This document shows positions 1-9,137 of a DNA stretch of 64,000 nucleotides, piece after piece (within the stretch, counting starts at the first letter, position 1; each line of letters starts with the position of its first letter). The notes under the pieces are model-generated. The model was not told the DNA's origin, did no database searches, and saw only the letters and a program-made list of their open reading frames with translations. The DNA is from Pyricularia pennisetigena (Eukaryota; Ascomycota; Sordariomycetes; Magnaporthales; Pyriculariaceae), in the NCBI RefSeq assembly GCF_004337985.1, contig NC_043741.1, positions 1,089,770-1,153,769 on the forward strand. Reading direction: 5' to 3'. The position numbers were made by a program, and so were the translations under genes.

Positions 1-5
1 AAACG

Positions 6-45
<40 letters not shown>
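6..45. repeat. Poly(A) run of 40 bases
   Basis: An uninterrupted homopolymer of A close to the window edge. The length of such runs is often unreliable in assemblies. Confidence 0.95.
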
Positions 46-48
<3 letters not shown>

Positions 49-1144
49 AGGCAGACAGATAGGTGTAAACGTTGGCTCAGATAGAATGAAATCAAATGTC
101 GGGTCATCCGTATTCCGTCACTACTCGCGCATCTAGACTATGGGCAAAGCAGACGCTTACGAGTACATTGGTTATCAATTAGCTCAATCAAACTCGCCGA
201 TTACTGCATGTTGACGTTGGAGTACCAAGTACCAAAAGACTCGGTTTGTAGATAAGGATCCTTGGCTACCAGACACCCGACCAAGATCATCCAGCCTCTG
301 GTCGACTTGTGGAAATTTCGTAGGATTCCAAGGGCAACTTTTAGTACCGAATATCAAAGAACAATTCCGAGGCTGAGGACAATAGTCTAGTGAACAAGAA
401 ATTTGTTTTCTCTACCCGTTAAAGCGGCGCCCCCGGTTTAAGATTTGGTCAAGCTGCTAATAAAGATGCGCCGCGTGGCTGTTCTTCAACTGCTGACCAG
501 GCAGGGGCTGGTTGGCTGGTTGAGGTGGCAGACAAGGGAACCGACGCCTTGGAGAGTGAGAGAAAGAAACAGAAACAGAAAAAAAAAGCGGTCCAGTGCC
601 AGCTACAGCATGGATGACGAGGTGCTTCATGTGTACCCTAATGTGGACATTTGAATGTTGTGTACCAGACAGATTAGTGATTCGCGGGCTCCTTGAAGTC
701 TCCCACGGCAAGTTAAGTGTTTCCAAGTAGTCTGCACCGAACTTTGTTTTGCCGTCCTTGTTGCTTCTTTATTATTTCTTTCACCCCGCTGATCATAGTT
801 GCTGCTAGCGGGCCCTTGAAGATCTGACTTTTAGTACAGTACATATTTTCTTTAGCAAACGGCATTGCATTAGATGCCATCTAGGAACTAGTCTAGGTGC
901 ATTAAGGAACCAATCAATCACCTATCAAATCCTTTCCAATCTTGGTCGAGGAACCTAGTCGGTGCCTTGGACGCTAGCGCGTGTCCCTGTCGTGCCACCT
1001 CCAAATTCTCAAAAAGAAAACTGCTGTGCAATGTGCACCTGATGATGTGCTGATGCGCATGATTTTCTCTGGCGCCTGTGTCTAGTTGAGGCGCAATTCT
1101 GCAAATCTCGTGGTTTGCGCAGGTACGGATTTTGGTAGGAGCCA

Positions 1145-1165
1145 ACACACACACACACACACACA
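1145..1165. repeat. (AC)n microsatellite
   Basis: About ten AC units in the upstream gene-free region. Similar AC runs occur at 5071-5084 and 30028-30047. Confidence 0.95.
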
Positions 1166-2536
1166 AGGACGAAAAGTATCTTTGTACTTCCGCGGCGTCG
1201 TGGATTTCCATTGCTTCCCTCGCGGATTACAGGGCGACCGACAGGAAGTGGCCCCCCCGGACCCAGTTGGGATCCCAGTGTCTAGAAAATCGCAACCTCA
1301 CATATGTCTGGTGCGCCTCAAACGGCTCCCCTCCCCACTTGGACCCATGCGACACTTCCTGAACGTCGTAAGTACCCCAGAGCCTGGAGACCCCCGATTT
1401 GTACCCCCTTGGACTGGACTGATTGATTGCCTTTGCTGCTACTCAAAGGGGTGCTTCGGTCCCATTCGATTGTTTCCCGTTGGATTCCTTCCCCTTTCAC
1501 CAAGGTACTTACTCTCCCTCGACCTTCCCATCCGAGTCCCAAAGTCAATTATTTTGGACAACAAAGTCCCTTGGACTTTTACTGCCATCCACCTGGCCAA
1601 AACAATCTTCCGCCCATGCTAGAAATCGGACTAGTCACACTTTAAACGACTGGCTCACTCCGTCATCTTAAAAGAGGTGCCTGGTCTTGCCCATTTCAAT
1701 TTGCTCTTCAACAGCCCAAGACTCCCTAGCGAAGCCACCTACATACATTCTGCTTGGCGTTTGGACCTCCTCATCTCACACGAACAGACACCAGCTTCTT
1801 CCGGCCCCTCTTGGGGAACGCACACCAGCTTTCATTGAATCTCTGTACGCTTGGCACTCCACCACACTGTCAATTGCGCCAACTCAACGAAACGGACGAC
1901 CGGACCACGCGTTTGCGTCCCGCACTACGATAAAACCCAAAAGGCTAAACCTGCGGCCGATACCTTGTCACTCAACTTCCTTCGCCCGAACTAACGCAAG
2001 CTTTCGTTGTTGCGTCGTACCAACACCTCCTTGCCAACTGCTTGCTCTCGCAAACGGGCCAACCGAGCCACAACCGATATATACAGCTCCACTCTCCCGG
2101 AGTTCCAATTGAATGCTTTTATTTCACCCGAACGGTGCTGTTCCAGCAGAGCCCTAGGGAGAAGCCTAAAGAGCAACCCAAGTCACTGCTTTTGGCTTCA
2201 CATAGGTACCTCCTTGGTACCGGCTGAAATATATATATTTTTTTTTTTAAATATAGTCGCCACAACATTCCCGTCTTGGACTCATGATCTCGACACCGCA
2301 CGAGCTTGATTTGACTGAACCCGACGACAGACTGCATTGTGCAGTCAGCTCCGGTTATTCCAATTCGTTCTCGATACCAATCGACATATATACCACAACA
2401 CATACGCTGGCAACCCGTCGTGACATCAATTCGAGCCAAGAGGTTCAGGAGGGATACACTCCCTGGTCAACTGGGACAAGATTAGCTGCTCAGAGTCGGT
2501 TTTCGGTGACTCTCCGGTGGAGATAAAACCGCCGCC

Positions 2537-4006
2537 ATGTCGTTGGGGGTGGCTATCCAGTCGGCCGTCTTCTATGTTATAGCATGCACACCTTGTACCG
2601 GGGCGCGAGCTAGGAGCAAAGCAAAGGCGCGTGCACGGAGGGAAAGGCAGGAGAAGGATAGACTGGAGGCCGAGAACCCGGGACTATACCGTCATCCCAG
2701 TCCATTCAACACGAGCCCGCATTGGGATGAGGAGATAGCCATGGGACCATCATTGCCAAAGAAGAGCTCGAGCGGCAGAAATACATCTAGCCAACGGAGG
2801 CTTACGTCTGCTTCTTCAGGCAAGGACACCACCAGGAGTGACAGCACAATAGCCATCTCGCCATCAGTAAGTATGGCAGCGACGGCCAAACTTTCAAAAT
2901 CAGCAACAATGCCGACATCGGTTCCATCCACATCAGAACATTCTCCGCCCAATCCTGGCAGCAGCTCTACCGTTGTTCCTGATGGTGACCCGAGCTTGAG
3001 CCGGACGGTATCCGAAAATTGGAACTTGAAACGGTACCAGCGTGAGGACGAAGAGCTTTGGGGGTACGACATCCCCACGAGCAACGCGGCCGATACCTCG
3101 CGACCTGGTCAGAAGATCATGGACGCCATTGCCAAGGCTGGCTCGTCAGCGGGTCGATTGTTAGATTCCACTCTACTCCTGGCCGGCAGCGGGAGTGGCA
3201 AGGACCGCAACAGCAACGGTGAGCTGCGCGAGATCACCAACGAGGATCGCCGGAATTTCTACTCGCCCTCAACCCCAACAACCACAACATTCTCCAGCTA
3301 TCGTAACCCGCCTGTCAACGATTATCATCCCCCGGTTGTCAGCTCCAGCCCGGCTCACAAGGACGAAATGAGCTGGCTTCGCCAGCCTCCCCCTGCAGTC
3401 AAGATTATGGAGGCCAAGGTACCTGTTAGCCGTAGTGCCAGCTTGGCCAGCACGGTCAGCCGGAGAAGCCACTTGCCCGGATCATCCGCAAACAACCTTT
3501 CCGAGTCGGGTCTCGGGAGGGTTGTTGGTGAGCGACTGGTTGGTGCCAAGCTCCGCAACGGAGAGCAGTTCCCAACGGGAAGGACGCCCTCTTCCGGATC
3601 AGGCCCGAGAGCTGGTGGAAGGCCCCGCCGGACCACAGTCTCGTCATCGCGTTCCAAGCAGAGCCAGATGAGCTTTTCGCACGACTCATCGTCGGACGAT
3701 GAGTACTCCGAGATTGAAGCTCCGCGGACCAGCCGGCGTCAACCGGCAAAGCCGTCGACGACGCCAGTTGAGGCTGTAGATGATGCGCACGACGGACACG
3801 CCAGTCAGAGGCCCAAATTGGAGACTATCGTGAGCTCGGATCTCTCGAACTTTTCAAAGCAGACCGGCCTTGTCTTGTCTCCGATTGAGAGCATCGTCGG
3901 CATCGACCCGAAAAAGGCAGACATAAGGCCGGCGACCGAGACCAAAGACATGGCCGAGCGCCCCAGCGGCCGATCCATCGACAGCGGAATGGCTCTTTCG
4001 GTATGA
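2537..4006 (+). CDS. Conserved-looking fungal protein of unknown function, low complexity, 489 aa
   Basis: A single-exon frame of 489 codons starting at an ATG in good context (GCCGCCATG), with coding-like codon use throughout. The first about 20 residues are hydrophobic with two Cys (FYVIACTPCTG), followed by a very basic stretch around residues 22-42. This could be a signal-anchor, a membrane-associated or palmitoylated N-terminus, or a short signal peptide. A short motif, GLYRHPSPFNTSPHWDEEIA, sits near residues 50-69, and another around NWNLKRYQREDEELWGYD near residues 160-177. The rest is Ser/Thr/Pro-rich and probably disordered. The pattern resembles conserved unknown proteins of filamentous ascomycetes, but I assign no function. 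A GTAAGT donor-like hexamer at 2867 lies inside the frame; no usable acceptor keeps the frame, so I leave the gene unspliced. Confidence 0.75.
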   Translation: MSLGVAIQSAVFYVIACTPCTGARARSKAKARARRERQEKDRLEAENPGLYRHPSPFNTSPHWDEEIAMGPSLPKKSSSGRNTSSQRRLTSASSGKDTTRSDSTIAISPSVSMAATAKLSKSATMPTSVPSTSEHSPPNPGSSSTVVPDGDPSLSRTVSENWNLKRYQREDEELWGYDIPTSNAADTSRPGQKIMDAIAKAGSSAGRLLDSTLLLAGSGSGKDRNSNGELREITNEDRRNFYSPSTPTTTTFSSYRNPPVNDYHPPVVSSSPAHKDEMSWLRQPPPAVKIMEAKVPVSRSASLASTVSRRSHLPGSSANNLSESGLGRVVGERLVGAKLRNGEQFPTGRTPSSGSGPRAGGRPRRTTVSSSRSKQSQMSFSHDSSSDDEYSEIEAPRTSRRQPAKPSTTPVEAVDDAHDGHASQRPKLETIVSSDLSNFSKQTGLVLSPIESIVGIDPKKADIRPATETKDMAERPSGRSIDSGMALSV

Positions 4007-5545
4007 AGAAAGCCGTGTGATTTGTCACGGCTGATACAGTACATACATGCTTACCTTTTCTTTTTCAAATTCTTGGCCACATATTCGTCGCTCGAGATGT
4101 CCACAAAGAGCCCTTCCCTCACCTAACATTTTAGTTTCTCCTTCCGCTCCGCCACGCCATTTTATGGTACCATCTCTCACTCTTTTTATTCATCCTCCAT
4201 CTCAAGTTGACAACTTTACCTTTCTTTTGTTTGCATTGGGCCGGGGTTATTTTCGTTAGGCATCCTACAGGTCAGGGACGGTCTGATCCCTGTTGTTTTG
4301 GAGTACGGAGTTTCTTTTTTTTTTCCTTTATCATCTTCTTTTCTTCCTTTTTGTCTCTTTCCAACCGGGTTTCACTGAAAGCATTTTCACAAACGAGCAT
4401 GTTTTGCTACTGTTATTCTTATGGCATTTCCCTTGATGGCTGGTAGAAATTGCTGGAAAAGCGAGCGCGTCTGGATAGCGCATCAATGAATAGATATACA
4501 CAAAACCTTTGTGCTATTTTTGTTTCGTGAAAAAATAAATAAACACGAAATTTCAAGATGATCTGAACCCCTTACCATTAGCACCTCCCTTAACCCTACC
4601 TAGCAGTAAACGCCTAACCTGATTTGCTGGTTTTAATCTTGGTCACAATGAACGAGTCGGACAATTCCCTGTAGGGCACTTTTGGACATGTCCAGACTTG
4701 ATTCCCGTAGCTTTTGAATCCGACCAAGATCGGATGGGCTAGAACCTACCTTGGTAGCTACATTGGAAAGTTTCGGCGGTCTTGTGGTGCCGGTTACATC
4801 ATGGCCAACCGAGACACGGCGAAGATTCCTGATGATGGGTGGCGCTGTTGGAAGGTTAAAACAAAAGTAGAGAAAAAAAAAAGGCGTTATTAAGCCAGAA
4901 AAGAAATCACGGGGAAAGAACAACTAACAGCTGTTGTTTTATTTCTTTGGTTCTTTTAGTTGAGACAAAAGAATCTCTGCGGTGCTAACGCGCGCGCATG
5001 CAGGAGCAAAGAACGGCCCGTCTAGAAGGAGCTGCTGTCCGCCGTCGGAGCCCGACCTGAACGTGTACGTACACACACACACACATCCCCGCATTTCCCA
5101 GTTTCTTCTGTTTCCAAACGGGCAACAAACCCCCCTTTTCCAACCAGCCATGAGATGGTTTTTTTTATCATTGGGCTTTTTTTTTCCTGGTCTCCAAAGT
5201 GACTCATTATCGTTTTATCTTTTTTCTTTCTTCTTTTTTTTTTTGAGTCCCATGTTTTGCTTTTGATTAACTTGCCCCCTGGGGCCAACGGTTTAGCTTT
5301 CCAAATCTCAACCACAGAAAGGTGTGCTGCGGGACAATTATAAACCCACCGAACGCCTTCAAAGTTCATCTTGGTCTACTCCGAACGTCGAGGTCCGGTT
5401 TTTTTTTTCCTTATTGTTATTATTACAAACCCATTGGTCCAACGACTTGCCGAAAAATCGGAGCCTGGGGCGGGTTTGCTGGATTTGGATAGACTGTAGG
5501 TCGTGAGCGCATCACCAGCAATAACAAAACGGACAACTCGTCGCG
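4007..5545. other. Gene-free spacer between the unknown gene and the C15 peptidase
   Basis: Nothing coding is supportable. The stretch 4047-4400 is very T-rich and probably contains the 3' untranslated region of the upstream gene. A TACCTA motif occurs at 4597-4602. The second half has several poly(T) and poly(A) tracts and an AC run at 5071-5084, consistent with the promoter and 5' leader of the gene starting at 5546. Confidence 0.6.
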
Positions 5546-7238
5546 ATGGGGTCCTCGGGATCTCTTGACCCCGATGAGCTCACGGTGGTTGTCACTGGCT
5601 TTGGGGTATGTTGATTTTTTGTCGCTTCCCCCTCTTCCCAACGCGCACCACCCGAGAGGATGCAATTGACTTTCTCTCATTCTGGGTGATAGAGCTGCTT
5701 GCTACACATTCGGACTTTTGTCTTTTTATTTGTCCCCCTTTTTTTCCTGACAAGAAAGGAGTAGGGTTGGATACTTGGCGTTTGTTTTATGGGTGTCGTT
5801 GGCATCTAGTCTAGTCTAGATAAGACTATTGACTTGTCATTGGTGTCTGTGCCTGGATGTTGGCTCCCGTTCTCGAGGCCAAGTGGCCAGCGTTATAACG
5901 CTTGCTCGCACGTGCTCGCCGAGATGCTCTCACAAGCGTCGCGTCTCTTGAGGGGGCGCATGTGAAGGGAGCCTGGGAAATTTCATCCCAGTTATTAGAC
6001 AAGGCTTATTATTCCCGCGATTTCCCCCCCTCCCCCGTTCTCTCTTACTCTACTTTGATTGTTCTTCTCCTGGACAAAAAAGGGGACGGGTTTCCAAATC
6101 CCTCACAAGCAAAATTGACCCACCTCCTAACCATGCATGCACATATCCTTCTGACAACAACCCTTTTGGGTACACCTGTTCTCTATAGCCCTTCAGAGAG
6201 GAATACCCCGTAAATCCAGCATGGGAGATCACGCGTCTCCTCCCAGACTACCTCCCGCCGCCGCCGGGCAAAACGGCCATGCAGCACCGGAGGTCCGACG
6301 ATGACGCCCCGACGCTCCCGCCGGTGCGGATCCAAAAGTACCCATCGCCCATCCGCGTTAACTACCAGACGGTCCGCGAGCTGGTCCCGACGCTCTGGGG
6401 CGACAAGCCCGGGGATCAGCCAGCAGCGGCGGCGGAGCAGCAGGCAGGAGGCACGCCAAAGATCGATCTGATGATCCACATCGGCATGGCCGGCCCCCGT
6501 CGCTACCATTCCATTGAGCGCCGTGGCCACCGCGATGGATACCGTGGCTTGGACGTCGATGGCTTGCCGTTGGCGGACGAGGAGCGCCACGCCCGCGAAG
6601 GCGACAAGTGGATCTGGCATGGGCTGCCTAATGAGATCGAGACTGATCTGTTGCTGGATGATGTGCTGGACCGGTGGAAGGGTTATGTGCCTGTAGGTTT
6701 TGTGAAACTCGTTTTTTTTTTCTCTCTCTCTCTCTTCCCTTCGTCCTGTGTTGAAGAAACCCACAGTCCCTGTCTAATTCTTCTCCGATCATAGTGGGAC
6801 GCCGACGTACGAATATCAGAGGACGCCGGCCGCTACCTCTGCGACTTCATCTACTACAGCTCGCTGGCACACCTATACCGCAAGGGCGACCACAGGCGGG
6901 TCGTGTTCCTGCACGTGCCCGTCGACGTGACGGACGAGGCGCTGCGCAAGGGCGTCGACCTGACGTTGCAGCTGATCAGGTCCGCGCTCGAGAGCGAGAG
7001 GAGCAGCCTCGCGGCTGAGAGGAGGGAAAAGAGGGCCAGGAAGAAGGAAGACGACGAGAGGCTGCGCGCGCTGCACGACCAGCAGCTGCGCGCCCAGTGG
7101 CAGCGGGACCAGGAGCTCAGGGAGCAGAGGCAGCGGGAGCGGGATGCGGCGCAGAAGCAGGCCATGGAAGGAGGGGATGGCGCCAAGGATCAGCTTTGGT
7201 ATGTTGATCAGCCCGAGAATGAGGGGGCGAAGCAATGA
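5546..7238 (+). CDS. Pyroglutamyl-peptidase I-like cysteine peptidase (family C15) with charged C-terminal tail
   Basis: Exons by frame and splice sites: 5546-5605, 6189-6692 and 6795-7238, giving 335 aa. The family removes N-terminal pyroglutamate from peptides in the cytosol. Visible signatures are the N-terminal VVVTGFGPF strand-loop (residues 14-22), a catalytic Glu in HSIERRGH (E130), the nucleophile Cys in AGRYLCDFIYYSS (C204) and the catalytic His in VVFLHVPVD (H228), so the full Glu-Cys-His triad is present. Bacterial enzymes are about 215 aa. Here about 90 extra residues form a very charged Arg/Glu/Gln-rich helix (roughly residues 250-320), probably a coiled coil. Intron 1 is 583 nt, long for this window, and falls exactly between Gly20 and Pro21 of the GFG-PF motif. 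Intron 2 (6693-6794) has a GTAGGT donor. The gene converges on the BTB gene downstream. Confidence 0.88.
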
Positions 7239-7326
7239 GGCTGGCCCTTTGGCTGCTGAAATCTGGCGAGCATCTTGTATAGCAAATGAGGTTTTTGAAA
7301 TGAGGAATAGCCATGGGTTCAATTTC

Positions 7327-7351
7327 TTTTTTTTTTTTTTTTTTTTTTTTT
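7327..7351. repeat. Poly(T) run of 25 bases
   Basis: Homopolymer about 90 bases downstream of the C15 peptidase stop codon. Confidence 0.95.
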
Positions 7352-7832
7352 CCCGTTTCGCATATGTTGGTTCATGCAAGTCATCATTTGAGGTTGATGT
7401 TTCATTTTCTATTGTACGTATTTTTACTTTGTACAAAAGATTACATATTGGGAGCAAGGGCGTGTTTCTTCATCTTCTCCCAGTTTTCTCTTGAGGTGTT
7501 TTGGCCTTGATGCAAAATCGAGTCTCGTAAAAGAGAGATCAAAAGATACAGGCTTGATGGGGTATAGGGGTTTTGACATAGGAAAAAGTAAAGGAAGACC
7601 ATGAGAAGTGGTGACTAGTTCTTTCAGAAACGAAGCCTACCCTGCCATCTCAGTGTCGTTGCGTTGCTTTTGTGCATGCGTATGTATGCGTGTGTGGGTA
7701 TCATTATATCATAGCTATCGTACACAGCTTGGCAGGGATAAAACGTCAGTGCGTTGCACCGGACTCAAATTGCCTGAAAGAGTACAGGGAACGCCAACAA
7801 ACTTTTACATCGTGACGTCCTGGACTTGCGCG

Positions 7833-7834
<2 letters not shown>

Positions 7835-7892
<58 letters not shown>
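7835..7892. repeat. (GA)29 microsatellite
   Basis: About 29 uninterrupted GA units, the longest dinucleotide repeat in the window. It ends 39 bases beyond the stop codon of the minus-strand BTB gene, so it would be transcribed as a CU repeat in that 3' untranslated region. Confidence 0.97.
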
Positions 7893-7896
<4 letters not shown>

Positions 7897-7931
7897 AAAA
7901 AGAAAAAAAAAGACAAGCACCAGGCCTAGCT

Positions 7932-9137
7932 TCAAAAGAAGCTCGTCGTGGCAGGGTCGTTTGGCGTCGGCGGTATCGTCGGCAGGGTACTTTGCAGCCG
8001 AGCAGAAGAGAACCTAACGGGCTTGAAGCCCAAGTCCGACCGCGATCGGTGTCGCGTGGCGGTCATGGCGACGCCGAGGGTCGCATTCTCGTCGTCGTCG
8101 TCGTGTGGCGGCGGCGTGGTGCAGTCCGACGAGACGCTGGCGCCCGAGTTGGTGTCGCGCGAAAAAGACCGCGTGTGCGACTTTACGGGACAAGGGGAGC
8201 TGCTGATGGGCATGACCATGACCGAGTGTCGCGAGGACTCGTCGCCCTTTGCGTGCGGGCACTGACCCTGGCCGACCGAGGCGCGGTGGCTGTGGAAGGA
8301 ACACATGCGGAAGCCAAAGTTGCGCTCGTCGTTGCGCAGGCAGTTTGTCGGGATGCGGAGCTGCGGGTTCTTGATGCAGACGCTGCTGCGCGAGCCGGCC
8401 ATCTTGCGCAGGTGCGCCGTGTAGTCGTCGTGGAAGTCGGGGAACCTGTTCATGAGGTGTTGGAACTGTGACACGATGGCCTCGGCGGCGGCGTCGCGGT
8501 CATCCTGGTACATGAGTTCGTTGTTGTCGTCATCGTCGCCGTTGCACCTTCCCGAGGATCCGCCAGAGGAGAGGGTCCAAGCTACCATGGCGACGGCCCA
8601 CTTGCGCAGCCTGAAGGCCTCGGCGAGCCGGCGCTCATAGAGGGAGCGGACGAATCGTGGTGAGACGTCCCAGTCCAGGCGGAGATACAGATCCTGGATG
8701 GCGTCCATGGAGGCGTCTTGTAGGGCGGGCAGGTCGACGGCAGCGGCGAACAGATGGAGATGTACCAGTGCCCACCTGAGGCCACGAAGACGAGCAGATC
8801 CGGCCTCGTGGTCCCCCGTGTCGGCCTCAGCAGCCACTATAGCCGACAAGGCACGGTCGACTGCGGAACCAAATGTCTGGCGATGGTAGAGCCAGAGGAC
8901 GAAGAGGTCAAACATCTCGGGTGATTCTGCAGAGAACCACAGCACCGTGGTCTTACTGTTGGCCGAGCCGGTCAGACCGTCGGGGATCGCAGCCAGACTC
9001 TCGCGGAAGAAGCTGCTCGTCGAACAGAGCAACTTCTTGTGGATGTCGAAGCTCTTTTTATGTGGGCCGACCAGCACTCGCACCATCTCGGTGCCCAGCG
9101 AGCCAGTCGGCTCCGAAGTTGACTTGCGATGCGGCAT
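7932..9137 (-). CDS. BTB/POZ domain protein, 401 aa
   Basis: A single-exon minus-strand frame. I chose the ATG at 9137 (MPHRKSTSEP) because the 35 codons upstream look like 5' leader, and the BTB fold begins soon after. The N-terminal part (about residues 14-110) matches the BTB/POZ pattern seen in fungi: VRVLVGPHKKSFDIHKKLL, then CSTSSFFRESL, then an acidic, Phe-rich ESPEMFDLFVLWLYHRQTF segment. BTB domains mediate dimerisation and often recruit Cullin-3 ubiquitin ligases or act in regulatory complexes. A helical middle follows, then a Cys/His cluster (FRMCSFHSH and GQCPHAKGD, about residues 290-310) that may bind metal. The last 90 residues are Ser/Thr-rich with an acidic DDDDE block, and probably disordered. 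No kelch, ankyrin or zinc-finger partner domain is visible, so the target is unknown. Confidence 0.82.
   Translation of the reverse strand: MPHRKSTSEPTGSLGTEMVRVLVGPHKKSFDIHKKLLCSTSSFFRESLAAIPDGLTGSANSKTTVLWFSAESPEMFDLFVLWLYHRQTFGSAVDRALSAIVAAEADTGDHEAGSARLRGLRWALVHLHLFAAAVDLPALQDASMDAIQDLYLRLDWDVSPRFVRSLYERRLAEAFRLRKWAVAMVAWTLSSGGSSGRCNGDDDDNNELMYQDDRDAAAEAIVSQFQHLMNRFPDFHDDYTAHLRKMAGSRSSVCIKNPQLRIPTNCLRNDERNFGFRMCSFHSHRASVGQGQCPHAKGDESSRHSVMVMPISSSPCPVKSHTRSFSRDTNSGASVSSDCTTPPPHDDDDENATLGVAMTATRHRSRSDLGFKPVRFSSARLQSTLPTIPPTPNDPATTSFF

Larger units (their letters stand above)
1..2536. other. Left-edge gene-free region and upstream region of the 2537 gene
   Basis: No coding sequence is supportable. 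It opens with a run of 40 A at 6-45 and contains a CA dinucleotide run at 1145-1165, two features typical of the spacers in this window. The longest open frame, at 1086-1622 on the plus strand, has no domain and reads through the CA run as a His-Thr repeat, so I treat it as chance. The last 800 bases are C- and T-rich with many short open frames, which fits a long 5' leader and promoter for the gene at 2537. An ACGCGT hexamer lies at 1907-1912. Confidence 0.6.
7239..7931. other. Shared 3' region between convergent genes
   Basis: Lies between the stop codons of the C15 peptidase (plus) and the BTB gene (minus), so it should hold both 3' untranslated regions. It contains a poly(T) tract at 7327-7351 and a long GA repeat at 7835-7892. 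A plus-strand open frame crossing the GA repeat reads as Arg-Glu dipeptides and is an artefact of the repeat. Confidence 0.7.

Noticed and set aside
1086..1622. 178-codon open frame in the left spacer
   Set aside because: Reads through a CA repeat as His-Thr, has no domain, and overlaps alternative frames of similar length; looks like chance in a C/T-rich leader.
2867..2936. GTAAGT donor and CATCAG acceptor inside the 2537 gene
   Set aside because: The 70-base interval would shift the frame and destroy the downstream coding sequence, while the unspliced frame stays open with consistent codon use.
7608..8471. 287-codon plus-strand frame through the GA repeat and BTB gene
   Set aside because: It is an Arg-Glu artefact of the GA repeat followed by the antisense of the BTB gene.
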